From CAYZDV01 sp964477275 (GTDB lineage Bacteria > Acidobacteriota > Aminicenantia > Aminicenantales > Aminicenantaceae): 31,633 nucleotides of DNA. Below, piece by piece: positions 24,499 through 31,633 of this stretch (the stretch's first letter is position 1; every line of letters starts with the position of its first letter). Below the pieces are notes generated by a model. That model saw nothing but the letters and a program-made list of their open reading frames with translations, did not search any database and was not told the DNA's origin. Location: the NCBI GenBank assembly GCA_964477275.1, contig CAYZDV010000006.1, positions 1 through 31,633 on the forward strand. The letters are read 5' to 3'. Position numbers and translations under genes: made by a program.

Positions 24499-24897
24499 TT
24501 ACCAGACGTAACATATCACCTCTCCTCCCAGCCCGAGTTCTTCGCATTTCCTGCCCGTAGCAACTCCTTTGGAAGTGGAGATGATCGCGATCCCCAGGCC
24601 GCCCAGGACTTTGGGAATCTCATCCGCCTTGCAGTGTGCCCGACATCCGGGCCGGCTGATTCTTTTGAGCCCTGTGATGACGCTCTGGTTGTTTTCGCTG
24701 TACCTGAGAGTGAGGCTGAGAATGCCCTGCTTCTTATCCTCGATGACCTTGAAGTTCCGGATGAACCCCTCATCCTTCAAAACCCTGGCGATTTCGACTT
24801 TCATGCGAGAGGAGGGGATATTCACTTCTCTTTTCTTGTCGCTGACGGCGTTCCTGACGCGGGTCAGCATGTCGGCAATAGGATCAGTCATGGTCAT
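24499..24897 (-). CDS. rpsH: 30S ribosomal protein S8
   Basis: The protein is 132 residues. TDPIADMLTRVRNAV at the start, PSSRMKVEIARVLKDEGFIRNF, and the C-terminal STSKGVATGRKCEELGLGGEVICYVW are family hallmarks. S8 binds the central domain of 16S rRNA and, in E. coli, represses the spc genes at the L5 start; whether that holds here is untested. The first Met has AGGA seven bases upstream and is kept over the second at codon 3. Confidence 0.97.
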   Translation of the reverse strand: MTMTDPIADMLTRVRNAVSDKKREVNIPSSRMKVEIARVLKDEGFIRNFKVIEDKKQGILSLTLRYSENNQSVITGLKRISRPGCRAHCKADEIPKVLGGLGIAIISTSKGVATGRKCEELGLGGEVICYVW

Positions 24898-24918
24898 CGT
24901 CTTATCCTTTCCTGGAAA

Positions 24919-25104
24919 TTACCACGAAGACTTCACGATTCCCGGAATTTCCCCTTTCAGAGCAAGCTCCCGGAAGCACAGGCGGCACATATCAAACTTC
25001 CGATAGTATCCCTTGGAGCGTCCGCAGATCCGGCACCGTCTCTTTTTCCGCACCGCGTACTTCGGTTCTCTCCTGTATTTCGCCATGGATGATATTTTCG
25101 ACAT
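24919..25104 (-). CDS. rpsN: 30S ribosomal protein S14, short zinc-binding (type Z) form
   Basis: The protein is 61 residues, the usual length of the zinc form. CRIC (24, 27) and CRLC (40, 43) provide four Cys ligands, followed by FRELALKGEIPGIVKSSW. The ATG at 25104 has AGGA six bases upstream. A second Met at codon 7 would lose the normal N-terminal arm. It assembles in the 30S head. Confidence 0.97.
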   Translation of the reverse strand: MSKISSMAKYRREPKYAVRKKRRCRICGRSKGYYRKFDMCRLCFRELALKGEIPGIVKSSW

Positions 25105-25115
25105 TTTCTTTCCTG

Positions 25116-25658
25116 TTAAGCCTCCCTGAAAGGCATTCCCAATTTTTTCAAAAGGGTGAAAGCCTCTTTATCCGTCCTGGCAGTGGTGACGATGGTGATG
25201 TTCATTCCCCTCGGCCTCTCCACTTTGGTATAATCAATCTCCGGGTAAACCAGCTGGTCTCTCATCCCCAGGGTGTAATTTCCTCTTCCGTCAAAGGAGC
25301 GGGGGGAAACGCCCCTGAAGTCACGCACACGAGGGAGCACGATGTTCACCAGGCGGCCGAAAAACTCGTACATCCTTCTGCCCCGCAGGGTCACATAGCA
25401 GGCGATGGCATGGCCCTTGCGGAGCTTGAAGGAGGATATGGATTTCCTGGACCTGCCCACAACCGGCCACTGGCCGCTGATCAGGCTGATCTCCTTCATT
25501 GCTGTATCCAGGAGCTTGATGTTCTGGATGGCGTCTCCCACTCCGGCGTTGACCACGATTTTTTCCAGGCGGGGAACTGCCATCCTGTTCCGTATGGAAA
25601 ACTCTTTCTGGAGCTCGGGAACGATCTCTTTTTGATATTTTTCAAGAAGATGATTCAT
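25116..25658 (-). CDS. rplE: 50S ribosomal protein L5
   Basis: The protein is 180 residues. Conserved blocks are RLEKIVVNAGVGDAIQN, the loop region SFKLRKGHAIACYVTLRG, and DFRGVSPRSFDGRGNYTLG. L5 binds 5S rRNA and touches the P-site tRNA. It follows rplX by nine bases and precedes rpsN by 11. It is close to the standard 179 residues. Confidence 0.98.
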   Translation of the reverse strand: MNHLLEKYQKEIVPELQKEFSIRNRMAVPRLEKIVVNAGVGDAIQNIKLLDTAMKEISLISGQWPVVGRSRKSISSFKLRKGHAIACYVTLRGRRMYEFFGRLVNIVLPRVRDFRGVSPRSFDGRGNYTLGMRDQLVYPEIDYTKVERPRGMNITIVTTARTDKEAFTLLKKLGMPFREA

Positions 25659-25667
25659 TATTGACCC

Positions 25668-26000
25668 TCATTTCTGCTTCTCGAGGCTTGTTTCACATTT
25701 GCTGCAGACTCTGATTTTGCTTCCATCCTTGAGAATTTTTTTTCGAATGCGCACGCTCTGACCGCAATCAGAGCATAAAAGCATCAGGTTTGAAACATGG
25801 ATGGGAGCCTCTTTCTCCATGATTCCACCCTGGATGTTGCGCCTCCTGTCCGGCCGAATGAATTCCTTGACGAAATTGACTTTCTCCACAATGACTCTGC
25901 TTTTCTCAGGGATGACTTTCAAAATCTTTCCTGTCTTTCCCCTGTCTTTTCCTGCAATGACCACCACAACATCGTTCTTTTTTAAATATAAAGTGCTCAT
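25668..26000 (-). CDS. rplX: 50S ribosomal protein L24 with two CxxC pairs
   Basis: The protein is 110 residues. The KOW motif near the start (DVVVVIAGKDRGKTGKILKVI) and VEKVNFVKEFIRPD identify L24, an assembly-initiator of 50S. The C-terminal half carries CSDC (76, 79) and CSKC (99, 102), a likely zinc ribbon found in many but not all L24 proteins. Its ATG shares one base with the rplN stop (TGATG). Confidence 0.97.
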   Translation of the reverse strand: MSTLYLKKNDVVVVIAGKDRGKTGKILKVIPEKSRVIVEKVNFVKEFIRPDRRRNIQGGIMEKEAPIHVSNLMLLCSDCGQSVRIRKKILKDGSKIRVCSKCETSLEKQK

Positions 26001-26368
26001 CAGAGAACCTCCGGAGCCAGAGAGATGATCTTCATGAACTTTTTCTCTCTCAATTCACGGCCGACCGGGCCGAAAACGCGCGTTCCCACAGGCTCGCCAA
26101 GCCGGTCAATAATCACCGCTGCATTATCATCGAAGCGAATGAAGGAGCCGTCTTTGCGCCGGACTTCTTTTTTTGTCCGGACAACCACGGCCCGCACAAC
26201 CTTTCCCTTGGCAATCTTGCTCTCCGGCTCAGCCTCCTTCACCGTGGCCGAAATCACATCGCCGATGGTCGCCGTCCTCCCCACGCCTCCGCCCAGAGGG
26301 GTGATGCACATGATCCGGCGGGCACCGGAATTATCTGCCACTTTGAGCATGGTCTGAGTCTGGATCAT
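26000..26368 (-). CDS. rplN: 50S ribosomal protein L14
   Basis: This 122-residue protein has the standard length. MIQTQTMLKVADNSGARRIMCI, GDVISATVKEA, VVVRTKKEVRRKDGSFIRFDDNAAVII and GTRVFGPVGRELREKKFMKIISLAPEVL match L14 throughout. It forms an intersubunit bridge and is the docking site of silencing factor RsfS in other bacteria. Start and stop overlap rpsQ by four bases and rplX by one base. Confidence 0.98.
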   Translation of the reverse strand: MIQTQTMLKVADNSGARRIMCITPLGGGVGRTATIGDVISATVKEAEPESKIAKGKVVRAVVVRTKKEVRRKDGSFIRFDDNAAVIIDRLGEPVGTRVFGPVGRELREKKFMKIISLAPEVL

Positions 26369-26670
26369 TCCTTCTTTTCCTCAACCTCTTTTTCTCTCTC
26401 GCTGGGAGATAATCCGACAATCTCCAGCACACGCCATCTTTTTCTCTTGCTCAGAGGCCTTGTCTGGATAATTTTGACGATGTCTCCGACCTGGCATTTC
26501 TCGTATTCATCATGAGCAAAAAACGTTTTCCTCCTTTTGATGATCTTTTTGTAAACGGGATGCCTCATCGGACGCTCGACGAGAACGGTCACGGTCTTTT
26601 TGGCCTTGTTGCTGATTACCACGCCGACTTTGGTCGTCTTTCTGACCGGGCTTGACTGAGTGTTTTCCAT
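26365..26670 (-). CDS. rpsQ: 30S ribosomal protein S17
   Basis: The protein is 101 residues, longer than the usual about 85. The OB-fold core runs from VGVVISNKAKKTVTVLVERPMRHPVYKK through KCQVGDIVKIIQTRPLSKRKRWRVLEIV. About 12 extra residues at the N-terminus (MENTQSSPVRKT) and an acidic-basic tail (SEREKEVEEKKE) account for the extra length. It binds 16S rRNA early in assembly. It follows rpmC by three bases. Confidence 0.97.
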   Translation of the reverse strand: MENTQSSPVRKTTKVGVVISNKAKKTVTVLVERPMRHPVYKKIIKRRKTFFAHDEYEKCQVGDIVKIIQTRPLSKRKRWRVLEIVGLSPSEREKEVEEKKE

Positions 26671-26673
26671 GCT

Positions 26674-26871
26674 TTAGGACTTCCCTTCTTTCATTTCACT
26701 CAAGAGTGTTTTGATCCTGGCAATATCTCTTTTGATATTCTTGAGCTTCATTGCATTTTCCAGCTGCCCCAGGGCATGCTGGAATTTCAGCTTAAAAAGC
26801 TGATCCTTCAATTCCTCTTCCTTAATCCCCAGCTCTTCGGGGGACAATTCTCTCAGTTCTCTGATCTTCAT
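26674..26871 (-). CDS. rpmC: 50S ribosomal protein L29
   Basis: The protein is 65 residues of normal size. MKIRELRELSPEELGIKEEELKDQLFKLKFQHALGQLENAMKLKNIKRDIARIKTLLSE shows the two-helix coiled structure of L29, which sits by the exit tunnel where targeting factors dock. The ATG overlaps the rplP stop by four bases. Confidence 0.97.
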   Translation of the reverse strand: MKIRELRELSPEELGIKEEELKDQLFKLKFQHALGQLENAMKLKNIKRDIARIKTLLSEMKEGKS

Positions 26872-27290
26872 CTCATTTCCCTGCTTTCTCTTGAAATAAA
26901 TCGAGTTTTGATGGTGAGCTTGTGGGCCGCCAGGCGCATGGCTTCTCTGGCCATGTCCTCCGAAACTCCCTCCAGTTCATAGATGACCTTTCCCGGCCTG
27001 ACGACATCGACCCAGAACTCCGGGTCTCCCTTGCCCTTCCCCATTCTGACTTCGGTGGGTTTCTTGGTCACCGGCTTCCATGGGAAGACTCGAATCCAGA
27101 GCTTCCCCTTTCTCTTGACATGACGGGTGATGGCGATCCGGCCGGCCTCTATCTGCCGTGCGGTGAGCCAGGCGGGCTCCAGCGCCTTGAGGCCGTATTC
27201 TCCGAAGGCAAGCTCTGCCCCCCGGCGGGCCATGCCTCTCATCCTTCCTCTCTGGTGCTTTCTGAATTTGACTTTTTTGGGCATCAGCAT
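26868..27290 (-). CDS. rplP: 50S ribosomal protein L16
   Basis: The protein is 140 residues from the ATG at 27290 (MLMPKKVKFRKHQRGRM), the family's usual start; GAGGAG lies eight bases upstream. A TTG two codons earlier is less likely. The conserved GELAFGEYG-like segment appears as AELAFGEYGLKAL, followed by ARQIEAGRIAITRHVKRKGKLWIRVFPWKPVTKKP, GKGKGDPEFWV and EAMRLAAHKL. L16 shapes the A-site tRNA path in 50S. Confidence 0.97.
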   Translation of the reverse strand: MLMPKKVKFRKHQRGRMRGMARRGAELAFGEYGLKALEPAWLTARQIEAGRIAITRHVKRKGKLWIRVFPWKPVTKKPTEVRMGKGKGDPEFWVDVVRPGKVIYELEGVSEDMAREAMRLAAHKLTIKTRFISRESREMR

Positions 27291-27292
27291 GG

Positions 27293-27961
27293 TCAAATCT
27301 CCTCGATCTCAGCGGTTTGAGAGGTCATCTTCGGCTTTTCCACATCGCTCCTGTAGATCCAGACCTTTATGCCGATCTGGCCGTAGGTGGTGAAGGCCTC
27401 GGTGAAGCCGTAATCGATATCCGCTCTCAGTGTCTGGAGGGGCAGCTGGCCTCTCAGGTACCATTCCGAACGGGCGATCTCCACTCCTCCCAGCCGGCCC
27501 GAGCACATCACCTTGATCCCCTTCGCTCCCATCTTCGAGGCCATCTCTACCGCCCTGCGCATGGCGCGGCGGTAGGCAATCCTCTTCTCCAGCTGGATGG
27601 CAATTCCCTCGGCCACCAGCAAGGCGTTGAGCTCAGGCTTATCGACTTCCCTGATGTCGATGTAGACATCCCTGTTGACGATTTCCTGCAGAAGAGTCTT
27701 GAGGTTTTCGATCTCCTTGCCACCCCGGCCGATGACAATTCCCGGCCGGGCGGTGTGGATGATCACTCTCACCTTCGGGCCCACGCGTTCCACATCTGTC
27801 TGGGCGATTCCGGCATGGTAGTACCTCTGCTTGACCAGCTTTTTGATCTCGAGGTCTTCATGGATGAAGCGGCTGTATTCTGATCCTCTGGAGAACCAAC
27901 GGGAACTCCAGACCTTGTTGAACCCCAGTCTGAAACCATGCGGATGAGTCTTCTGTCCCAC
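27293..27961 (-). CDS. rpsC: 30S ribosomal protein S3
   Basis: The protein is 222 residues. The start chosen is GTG at 27961 (read as MGQKTHPHGFRLG), with GGGAG about six bases upstream and only two bases after the rplV stop; an upstream in-frame start at 28063 would overlap rplV by about 100 bases and add an unrelated peptide. The KH domain shows VRVIIHTARPGIVIGRGGKEIENL; the C-terminal domain shows GIAIQLEKRIAYRRAMRRAVEMASKMGAKGIKV and GRLGGVEIARSEWY. S3 lines the mRNA entry channel and has helicase activity. Confidence 0.97.
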   Translation of the reverse strand: MGQKTHPHGFRLGFNKVWSSRWFSRGSEYSRFIHEDLEIKKLVKQRYYHAGIAQTDVERVGPKVRVIIHTARPGIVIGRGGKEIENLKTLLQEIVNRDVYIDIREVDKPELNALLVAEGIAIQLEKRIAYRRAMRRAVEMASKMGAKGIKVMCSGRLGGVEIARSEWYLRGQLPLQTLRADIDYGFTEAFTTYGQIGIKVWIYRSDVEKPKMTSQTAEIEEI

Positions 27962-27963
27962 TT

Positions 27964-28326
27964 CTATCTCCCTTTTTTCTCTTCTAAAAAGATGTGGACA
28001 TGGCTTGTCCTTTTCAATATTCTGGCTCCTCTTCCCATGGGAGCGGCTCTCCACCTCTTCCACTGCGGACCCTGGTTGACGAAGATTTTTGAGATGTAGA
28101 GATTATCGACGTCGATATCGGGCCCCTTTTGCTGGGCGTTGGCAATGGCTGAGCGCAGCACCTTTTCCACGATATGGCTCGCTTTCTTCTTTCTCGAGAA
28201 ACGGAGGATGGTCAGCGCTTCTCCAACATAGCGATCCCTGATCAGATCGGCCACCAGCCGGCACTTCTGCGCCGAAATCCGGACGTACCTGCCCGCTGAA
28301 CGAGAGACAACCGCCTGTTCTTTCAT
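27964..28326 (-). CDS. rplV: 50S ribosomal protein L22
   Basis: The protein is 120 residues. YVRISAQKCRLVADLIRD, ANAQQKGPDIDVDNLYISKIFVNQGP and the hairpin RWRAAPMGRGARILKRTSHVHIFLEE are typical. The hairpin reaches the exit-tunnel constriction, where changes can confer macrolide resistance; the residues here look ordinary. It is tightly packed between rpsS (one-base gap) and rpsC. Confidence 0.97.
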   Translation of the reverse strand: MKEQAVVSRSAGRYVRISAQKCRLVADLIRDRYVGEALTILRFSRKKKASHIVEKVLRSAIANAQQKGPDIDVDNLYISKIFVNQGPQWKRWRAAPMGRGARILKRTSHVHIFLEEKKGR

Positions 28327-28327
28327 C

Positions 28328-28618
28328 TCACTTCTTTATCCTGATCGTTCTGGCCGTCTTCGATGTATGACCCTTGAAGGCCCTTGTCGGGGAGAACTCC
28401 CCCAATCGATGTCCGACCATGTTTTCGGTGATAAAAACCGGAATGAACTTCCTTCCGTTATGAACAGCAATGGTCAACCCAACCATCTCAGGAAAAATCG
28501 TCGAGCGCCGGGACCAGGTCTTGATCACCTTCCTCTTCTGTGCCTGCTTTTCCAGGTCTTGAATCTTCTTCAAGAGTTTGTGATCGATAAACGGACCTTT
28601 TTTCAACGACCTGCCCAT
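28328..28618 (-). CDS. rpsS: 30S ribosomal protein S19
   Basis: The protein is 96 residues. MGRSLKKGPFIDHKLLKKI, TWSRRSTIFPEMVGLTIAVHNGRKFIPVFITENMVGHRLGEFSPTR and FKGHTSKT match S19 of the 30S head along nearly its whole length. It lies two bases after rplB and one base before rplV. Size and motifs are normal. Confidence 0.98.
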   Translation of the reverse strand: MGRSLKKGPFIDHKLLKKIQDLEKQAQKRKVIKTWSRRSTIFPEMVGLTIAVHNGRKFIPVFITENMVGHRLGEFSPTRAFKGHTSKTARTIRIKK

Positions 28619-28620
28619 CG

Positions 28621-29448
28621 CTATTTACTCCTTCTTCTGATGATAAAGGCTTGAGTTCTCTTGTTTTTTCTCGTTTTATAACCCTTGGTTGGGATTCCTG
28701 TCGGGCTCACCGGATGGCGACCGCCTTTCGATTTTCCTTCTCCTCCTCCATGGGGATGGTCCACAGGGTTCATGGCTGTGCCCCGGACATGAGGCTTTCT
28801 TCCTTTCCACCTTCTCCGCCCGGCTTTACCGATGGAGATGTGCCGGAAGTCGAGGTTGCCGACCTGACCTATGGTTGCCCGGCAATCCAGATGAACCTTC
28901 CTGATCTCTGAAGAAGGCATGCGCAACTGGGCGTAATTTCCTTCTTTGGCCAGGATCTGCACCCCGGCTCCGGCTGACCTGGCCATCTGACCGCCCTTGT
29001 TCTTCCTCAGCTCGATGTTGTGAACGATGGTTCCCAGTGGCATATTCCTCAAAAGCGTGGTGTTGCCGGGAACGATATCCACCTGAACATCGGACGAGAT
29101 GACGGTCTGTCCCACCTTCAAATCGAGCGGGGTCAGGATGTAGCGTTTCTCACCATCTCTGTATTTGACGAGAGAAATGAAAGCCGAGCGATTGGGGTCG
29201 TATTCAATGGTCGCCACAACAGCGGGGATATCCAGTTTGTCTCTCTTGAAGTCGATAATCCGGTACAGCTTCCGATATCCTCCGCCCCGATACCGGACTG
29301 ATATCCGCCCACGGGCATTCCTTCCTCCTTTCTTGGTCAGGGATTGGGTCAGAGGTTTATGGGGATGGTCAGTGGTCAGCTCCTCGTAAGAGAGGACAGT
29401 TTTCTGACGCATGCTTGATGTGGTCGGTCGGTATGACTTAATTCCCAT
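28621..29448 (-). CDS. rplB: 50S ribosomal protein L2
   Basis: The protein is 275 residues, the usual length. MGIKSYRPTTSSMRQKTVLSYEELT at the start, GRISVRYRGGGYRKLYRIIDFKRDK, and the C-terminal catalytic-core loop GRRRWKGRKPHVRGTAMNPVDHPHGGGEGKSKGG (with the conserved His of DHPHGGG) are diagnostic. L2 supports the peptidyl-transferase centre and subunit joining. The stop is two bases from rpsS and the start is one base after rplW. Confidence 0.98.
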   Translation of the reverse strand: MGIKSYRPTTSSMRQKTVLSYEELTTDHPHKPLTQSLTKKGGRNARGRISVRYRGGGYRKLYRIIDFKRDKLDIPAVVATIEYDPNRSAFISLVKYRDGEKRYILTPLDLKVGQTVISSDVQVDIVPGNTTLLRNMPLGTIVHNIELRKNKGGQMARSAGAGVQILAKEGNYAQLRMPSSEIRKVHLDCRATIGQVGNLDFRHISIGKAGRRRWKGRKPHVRGTAMNPVDHPHGGGEGKSKGGRHPVSPTGIPTKGYKTRKNKRTQAFIIRRRSK

Positions 29449-29449
29449 T

Positions 29450-29743
29450 TTAGACAGCCTCGAAATATGCGATCATTTTTTCGCCTTCTTTGAGTTTGAC
29501 ATAAGCCTTCTTCCAGTCTTTTTTCCTGCCCACGTTTCGACCCACTCTCCTTGTTTTTCCTCTCTTGGTCTGCACCCTGACCCTCTCCACTTTCGTCTTA
29601 AAGAGCTGCTCAACCGCCCTTTTGATTTCCACCTTGTTTGCCCTGGGGTCCACCTCAAAGCAGACTTCTCTGTTTTTCTCCTTTAGGAGCGTGCTCTTCT
29701 CGGTGATGATCGGCCTGATGATGATCTGATAAGGGTCTTTCAC
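29450..29743 (-). CDS. rplW: 50S ribosomal protein L23
   Basis: The protein is 97 residues from a GTG overlapping the rplD stop by four bases. DPYQIIIRPIITEKSTLLKEKNREVCFEVDPRANKVEIKRAVEQLFKTKVERVRV is the L23 core, and RVGRNVGRKKDWKKAYVKLKEGEKMIAYFEAV closes it. L23 is the exit-tunnel docking site for trigger factor and SRP. Length is standard. Confidence 0.97.
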   Translation of the reverse strand: MKDPYQIIIRPIITEKSTLLKEKNREVCFEVDPRANKVEIKRAVEQLFKTKVERVRVQTKRGKTRRVGRNVGRKKDWKKAYVKLKEGEKMIAYFEAV

Positions 29744-30360
29744 TTCAATCTCTCCACGAATGATTCAAAGGCCTTCTGTGAAAAAACGAGCCAGTCGTGA
29801 TTCAGAACATCGTAAACATTGACAACCTTGTAATCCACGGCTTTGACCCTGGGGATGTTGCGCAGAGAAAGAAACAGATTCCTGTTCTGGTGGTCATCCA
29901 CGAACAGCGCCGAATCGAGATGGAATGTTTCCATAAGCCTGGTTCCTTCTTTTGTCTTGGGCTCTTTGATTTCCAGTTCCTTGAGGATAAGAATGCGGTT
30001 TTTGGCAAGTTTCATGGACAGTGCCGATTTCATGGCATTTCTTCTGGCTTTTTTGGGCATGGCATAAGAATAGTCTCTGGGCTTGGGGCCAAATACTGTT
30101 CCGCCTTTCCGCCACAGAGGAGAGCGAATGCTTCCGGCTCTTGCCCTTCCTGTCCCCTTCTGTCGCCACGGCTTGCGGCCGCCGCCACTCACCTCGCTTC
30201 TGGTTTTCGTTGAGGCGGTCCCCCGTCTTTGATTGGCCCGGTAGTTCACCACCGCTTCATAGAGGAGATGTTCCTTGGCCGGGTAGGAGAGGATGTCTTT
30301 GGAAACGCTCAGCTCGCTCACCTTTTTTCCGCTTCGGTCCAGGACTTGGATTTTGTTCAT
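29740..30360 (-). CDS. rplD: 50S ribosomal protein L4
   Basis: The protein is 206 residues. The extended loop has RRGTASTKTRSEVSGGGRKPWRQKGTGRARAGSIRSPLWRKGGTVFGPKPRDYSYAMPKKARR, the strongest L4 signature; the C-terminal part has a Rossmann-like fold. L4 lines the exit tunnel and in gammaproteobacteria autoregulates the S10 operon; there is no evidence for that here. The start overlaps the end of rplC (ATGA). Confidence 0.97.
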   Translation of the reverse strand: MNKIQVLDRSGKKVSELSVSKDILSYPAKEHLLYEAVVNYRANQRRGTASTKTRSEVSGGGRKPWRQKGTGRARAGSIRSPLWRKGGTVFGPKPRDYSYAMPKKARRNAMKSALSMKLAKNRILILKELEIKEPKTKEGTRLMETFHLDSALFVDDHQNRNLFLSLRNIPRVKAVDYKVVNVYDVLNHDWLVFSQKAFESFVERLK

Positions 30361-31211
30361 TTCTCTTTCTTTTCCTTTTGAGAAACCTCCGGCTGAGACT
30401 GTTCGGCTGGATGGGCAGAATCCGTTTTCGGCTCCGCCTCTTGCTCTCCGGCTCCACCTTCAGGCGATTCCGGGCCGGCCTTTTCCTCAGGTTCAGGCCG
30501 CTCGACCTGCGGCTCCGACTTCTGAGCCTCGGGCTTTTCGGGTTTTGTCCTGGGTTCGGGCTTGTAAAATAACGGATCGAACCCTGCCTTTTTTATCAAC
30601 AGGTGGCCTCCGTTGGCTCCAGGAACGGCTCCTCTGACAATCAGGAGGTTGTTTTCCGCATCCGTCTCGATGACAGTCAGGTTGCTGATGGTCACCCGGC
30701 TGTTTCCCATTTGACCGGGAAGCTTTTTTCCCTTGAGCACCCGGGAGGGAAAAGCAGAGGCCCCGATGGAGCCGGGCCTGCGGTGAAACATGGATCCGTG
30801 GCTGTCCCCGCCGCCGCGAAAACCCCAGCGTTTGACCACGCCGGCAAATCCCTTCCCTTTGCTCGTGCCGGTCACATCCACCTTGTCGCCAACCTTGAAG
30901 ACGTCGACAGAAAACCGATCTCCTTCCTTGACCTCTCCCTGCTCGGCAAACCGGAACTCCCGCAAGATTCTGGCCGCAGCCAGGCCAGCCTTGCTGTAAT
31001 GTCCGGAGAGCGGCTTGTTGGCTTTTTTCTTCGCTTTATCTTCCACCAGGCACATCTGGACGGCAGAATAGCCGTCCTTCTCTCTTGTCTTTTTCTGGAT
31101 GACCGCGCAGGGGCCAGCCTTGATGATGGTCACGGGGACGACGTTTCCTTGCTCGTCGAAGGTCTGGGTCACCCCAACCTTTTTTCCGATGAGTCCTTCG
31201 ACCATGCTCAT
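30357..31211 (-). CDS. rplC: 50S ribosomal protein L3 with long low-complexity C-terminal tail
   Basis: The protein is 284 residues, against about 205-220 usually. The L3 core is complete by residue 210: MSMVEGLIGKKVGVTQTFDE, KGKGFAGVVKRWGFRGG, GDSHGSMFHRRPGSIGASAFPSRVLKGKKLPGQMGN (Gln167 is the residue methylated in E. coli L3) and NLLIVRGAVPGANGGHL. Residues about 216-284 are a Pro/Glu/Lys/Ser/Gln-rich tail without predicted fold. It does not look like a frameshift, because the stop overlaps the rplD start properly. The start overlaps the rpsJ stop (ATGA); a Met at codon 3 is an alternative with better ribosome-site spacing. Confidence 0.95.
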   Translation of the reverse strand: MSMVEGLIGKKVGVTQTFDEQGNVVPVTIIKAGPCAVIQKKTREKDGYSAVQMCLVEDKAKKKANKPLSGHYSKAGLAAARILREFRFAEQGEVKEGDRFSVDVFKVGDKVDVTGTSKGKGFAGVVKRWGFRGGGDSHGSMFHRRPGSIGASAFPSRVLKGKKLPGQMGNSRVTISNLTVIETDAENNLLIVRGAVPGANGGHLLIKKAGFDPLFYKPEPRTKPEKPEAQKSEPQVERPEPEEKAGPESPEGGAGEQEAEPKTDSAHPAEQSQPEVSQKEKKEK

Positions 31212-31528
31212 TCTCCTCCCGTACCAAAGGCCTGAATTTCGACGTCAATCCCGGCTGGCAGGTCCAGCTTCTGGAGTTCCTCGATTGTCTCGTTGTTGTA
31301 ATCGCTGATGTCAATCAGCCTCTTGTGGACCCTCATCTCAAAGTGCTCTCTCGACCTCTTGTCCACATGAGGAGAACGAAGAACACAGAACCTGTGAATG
31401 CGCGTGGGCAGAGGTGTCGGACCCGAGACCCGGGCTCCAGTCCTTTTGGCTTTGACAACGATATCCTTAACAGACTGGTCCAGCAAACGATGGTCGAACG
31501 ATTGAAGCCGTATTCTTATCTTTTCCAT
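31208..31528 (-). CDS. rpsJ: 30S ribosomal protein S10
   Basis: The protein is 106 residues from the ATG at 31528 (MEKIRIRLQSFDHRLLDQSV), with GAGGA eight bases upstream; an in-frame TTG at 31555 would add nine unconserved residues. GARVSGPTPLPTRIHRFCVLRSPHVDKRSREHFEMRVHKRLIDI is diagnostic. S10 is in the 30S head and also acts as the Nus factor NusE in antitermination. The gene follows tuf by 51 bases and opens the S10 segment. Confidence 0.97.
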   Translation of the reverse strand: MEKIRIRLQSFDHRLLDQSVKDIVVKAKRTGARVSGPTPLPTRIHRFCVLRSPHVDKRSREHFEMRVHKRLIDISDYNNETIEELQKLDLPAGIDVEIQAFGTGGE

Positions 31529-31579
31529 TTCTCGGTTCCTCTGTTCTCCTCTCAAACCTGCCTTTGAATCTCTCTTTTT

Positions 31580-31633
31580 TTATTCCAGGATTTCGGTGAC
31601 CGTCCCGGCTCCCACCGTCCGGCCTCCCTCCCG
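31580..31633 (-). CDS. tuf: Elongation factor Tu, last 17 codons (5' part beyond window)
   Basis: The right edge reads, on the - strand, REGGRTVGAGTVTEILE and a TAA stop. This is the conserved end of EF-Tu, which delivers aminoacyl-tRNA to the ribosome. Its position directly before rpsJ is the classic str-S10 junction. Only the end is present, so no statement on completeness is possible. Confidence 0.93.
   Translation of the reverse strand, partial: REGGRTVGAGTVTEILE

Noticed and set aside
27962..28063. Upstream extension of rpsC starting at 28063
   Set aside because: It would overlap rplV by about 100 bases and add residues unlike S3; the GTG at 27961 has a good ribosome-binding site and the conserved start.
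1..31633. CRISPR arrays, tRNA/rRNA genes, transposases, phage genes
   Set aside because: No regularly spaced direct repeats, no cloverleaf-like segments and no such protein motifs were seen on either strand.

Overview
The window comes from a bacterium, most likely an Acidobacteriota/Aminicenantes-type lineage. That placement is an inference. It rests on two tandem secreted proteins of the GWxTD family, a very large Oar-like TonB-dependent receptor with an N-terminal carboxypeptidase-regulatory-like domain, many TPR proteins, and zinc-ligand (C+) forms of S4, S14 and L36. No rRNA, tRNA, CRISPR array, transposase or phage gene was recognised.

Left part (1-9049), more AT-rich. It opens with the last codons of a probable ABC-2 permease on the + strand, then a secreted TPR protein on the - strand. 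Divergent from that is a three-gene + strand operon: GWxTD/TPR protein, GWxTD lipoprotein, and a CarboxypepD_reg-like/TPR protein. A bidirectional terminator separates it from a convergent 1018-residue outer-membrane receptor. The roughly 700-base leader of the receptor gene holds several inverted repeats, a possible 26-codon upstream ORF, and a possible decayed gene remnant.

Middle part (9050-16020). A Kef-type cation/proton antiporter with a TrkA module lies on the - strand. A gene-poor stretch follows, with an 87-base inverted repeat and a frameshifted fragment resembling the end of a formylglycine-generating-enzyme (SUMF1-like) domain. Next on the + strand are a CCA-type tRNA nucleotidyltransferase with an HD domain, overlapped by a UDP-glucose 4-epimerase, and an MltD-like lytic transglycosylase with three LysM repeats and its own promoter.

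Right part (16059-31633), all on the - strand. This is an unbroken fused S10-spc-alpha ribosomal cluster. Read in its own direction it is tuf (3' end only), rpsJ, rplC, rplD, rplW, rplB, rpsS, rplV, rpsC, rplP, rpmC, rpsQ, rplN, rplX, rplE, rpsN, rpsH, rplF, rplR, rpsE, rpmD, rplO, secY, adk, map, infA, rpmJ, rpsM, rpsK, rpsD, rpoA, rplQ. Many junctions are ATGA, GTGA or TGATG overlaps, so translational coupling is likely. The cluster ends in a small hairpin and T-run just after rplQ. L3, S5 and L30 carry unusual low-complexity tails.

The most interesting material is the GWxTD operon, the structured receptor leader, and a motif (GTGTGRGTAAAATACAYGG) found near 1002 and in both arms of the 11158-11244 inverted repeat. 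No complete novel defence or mobile system was found.
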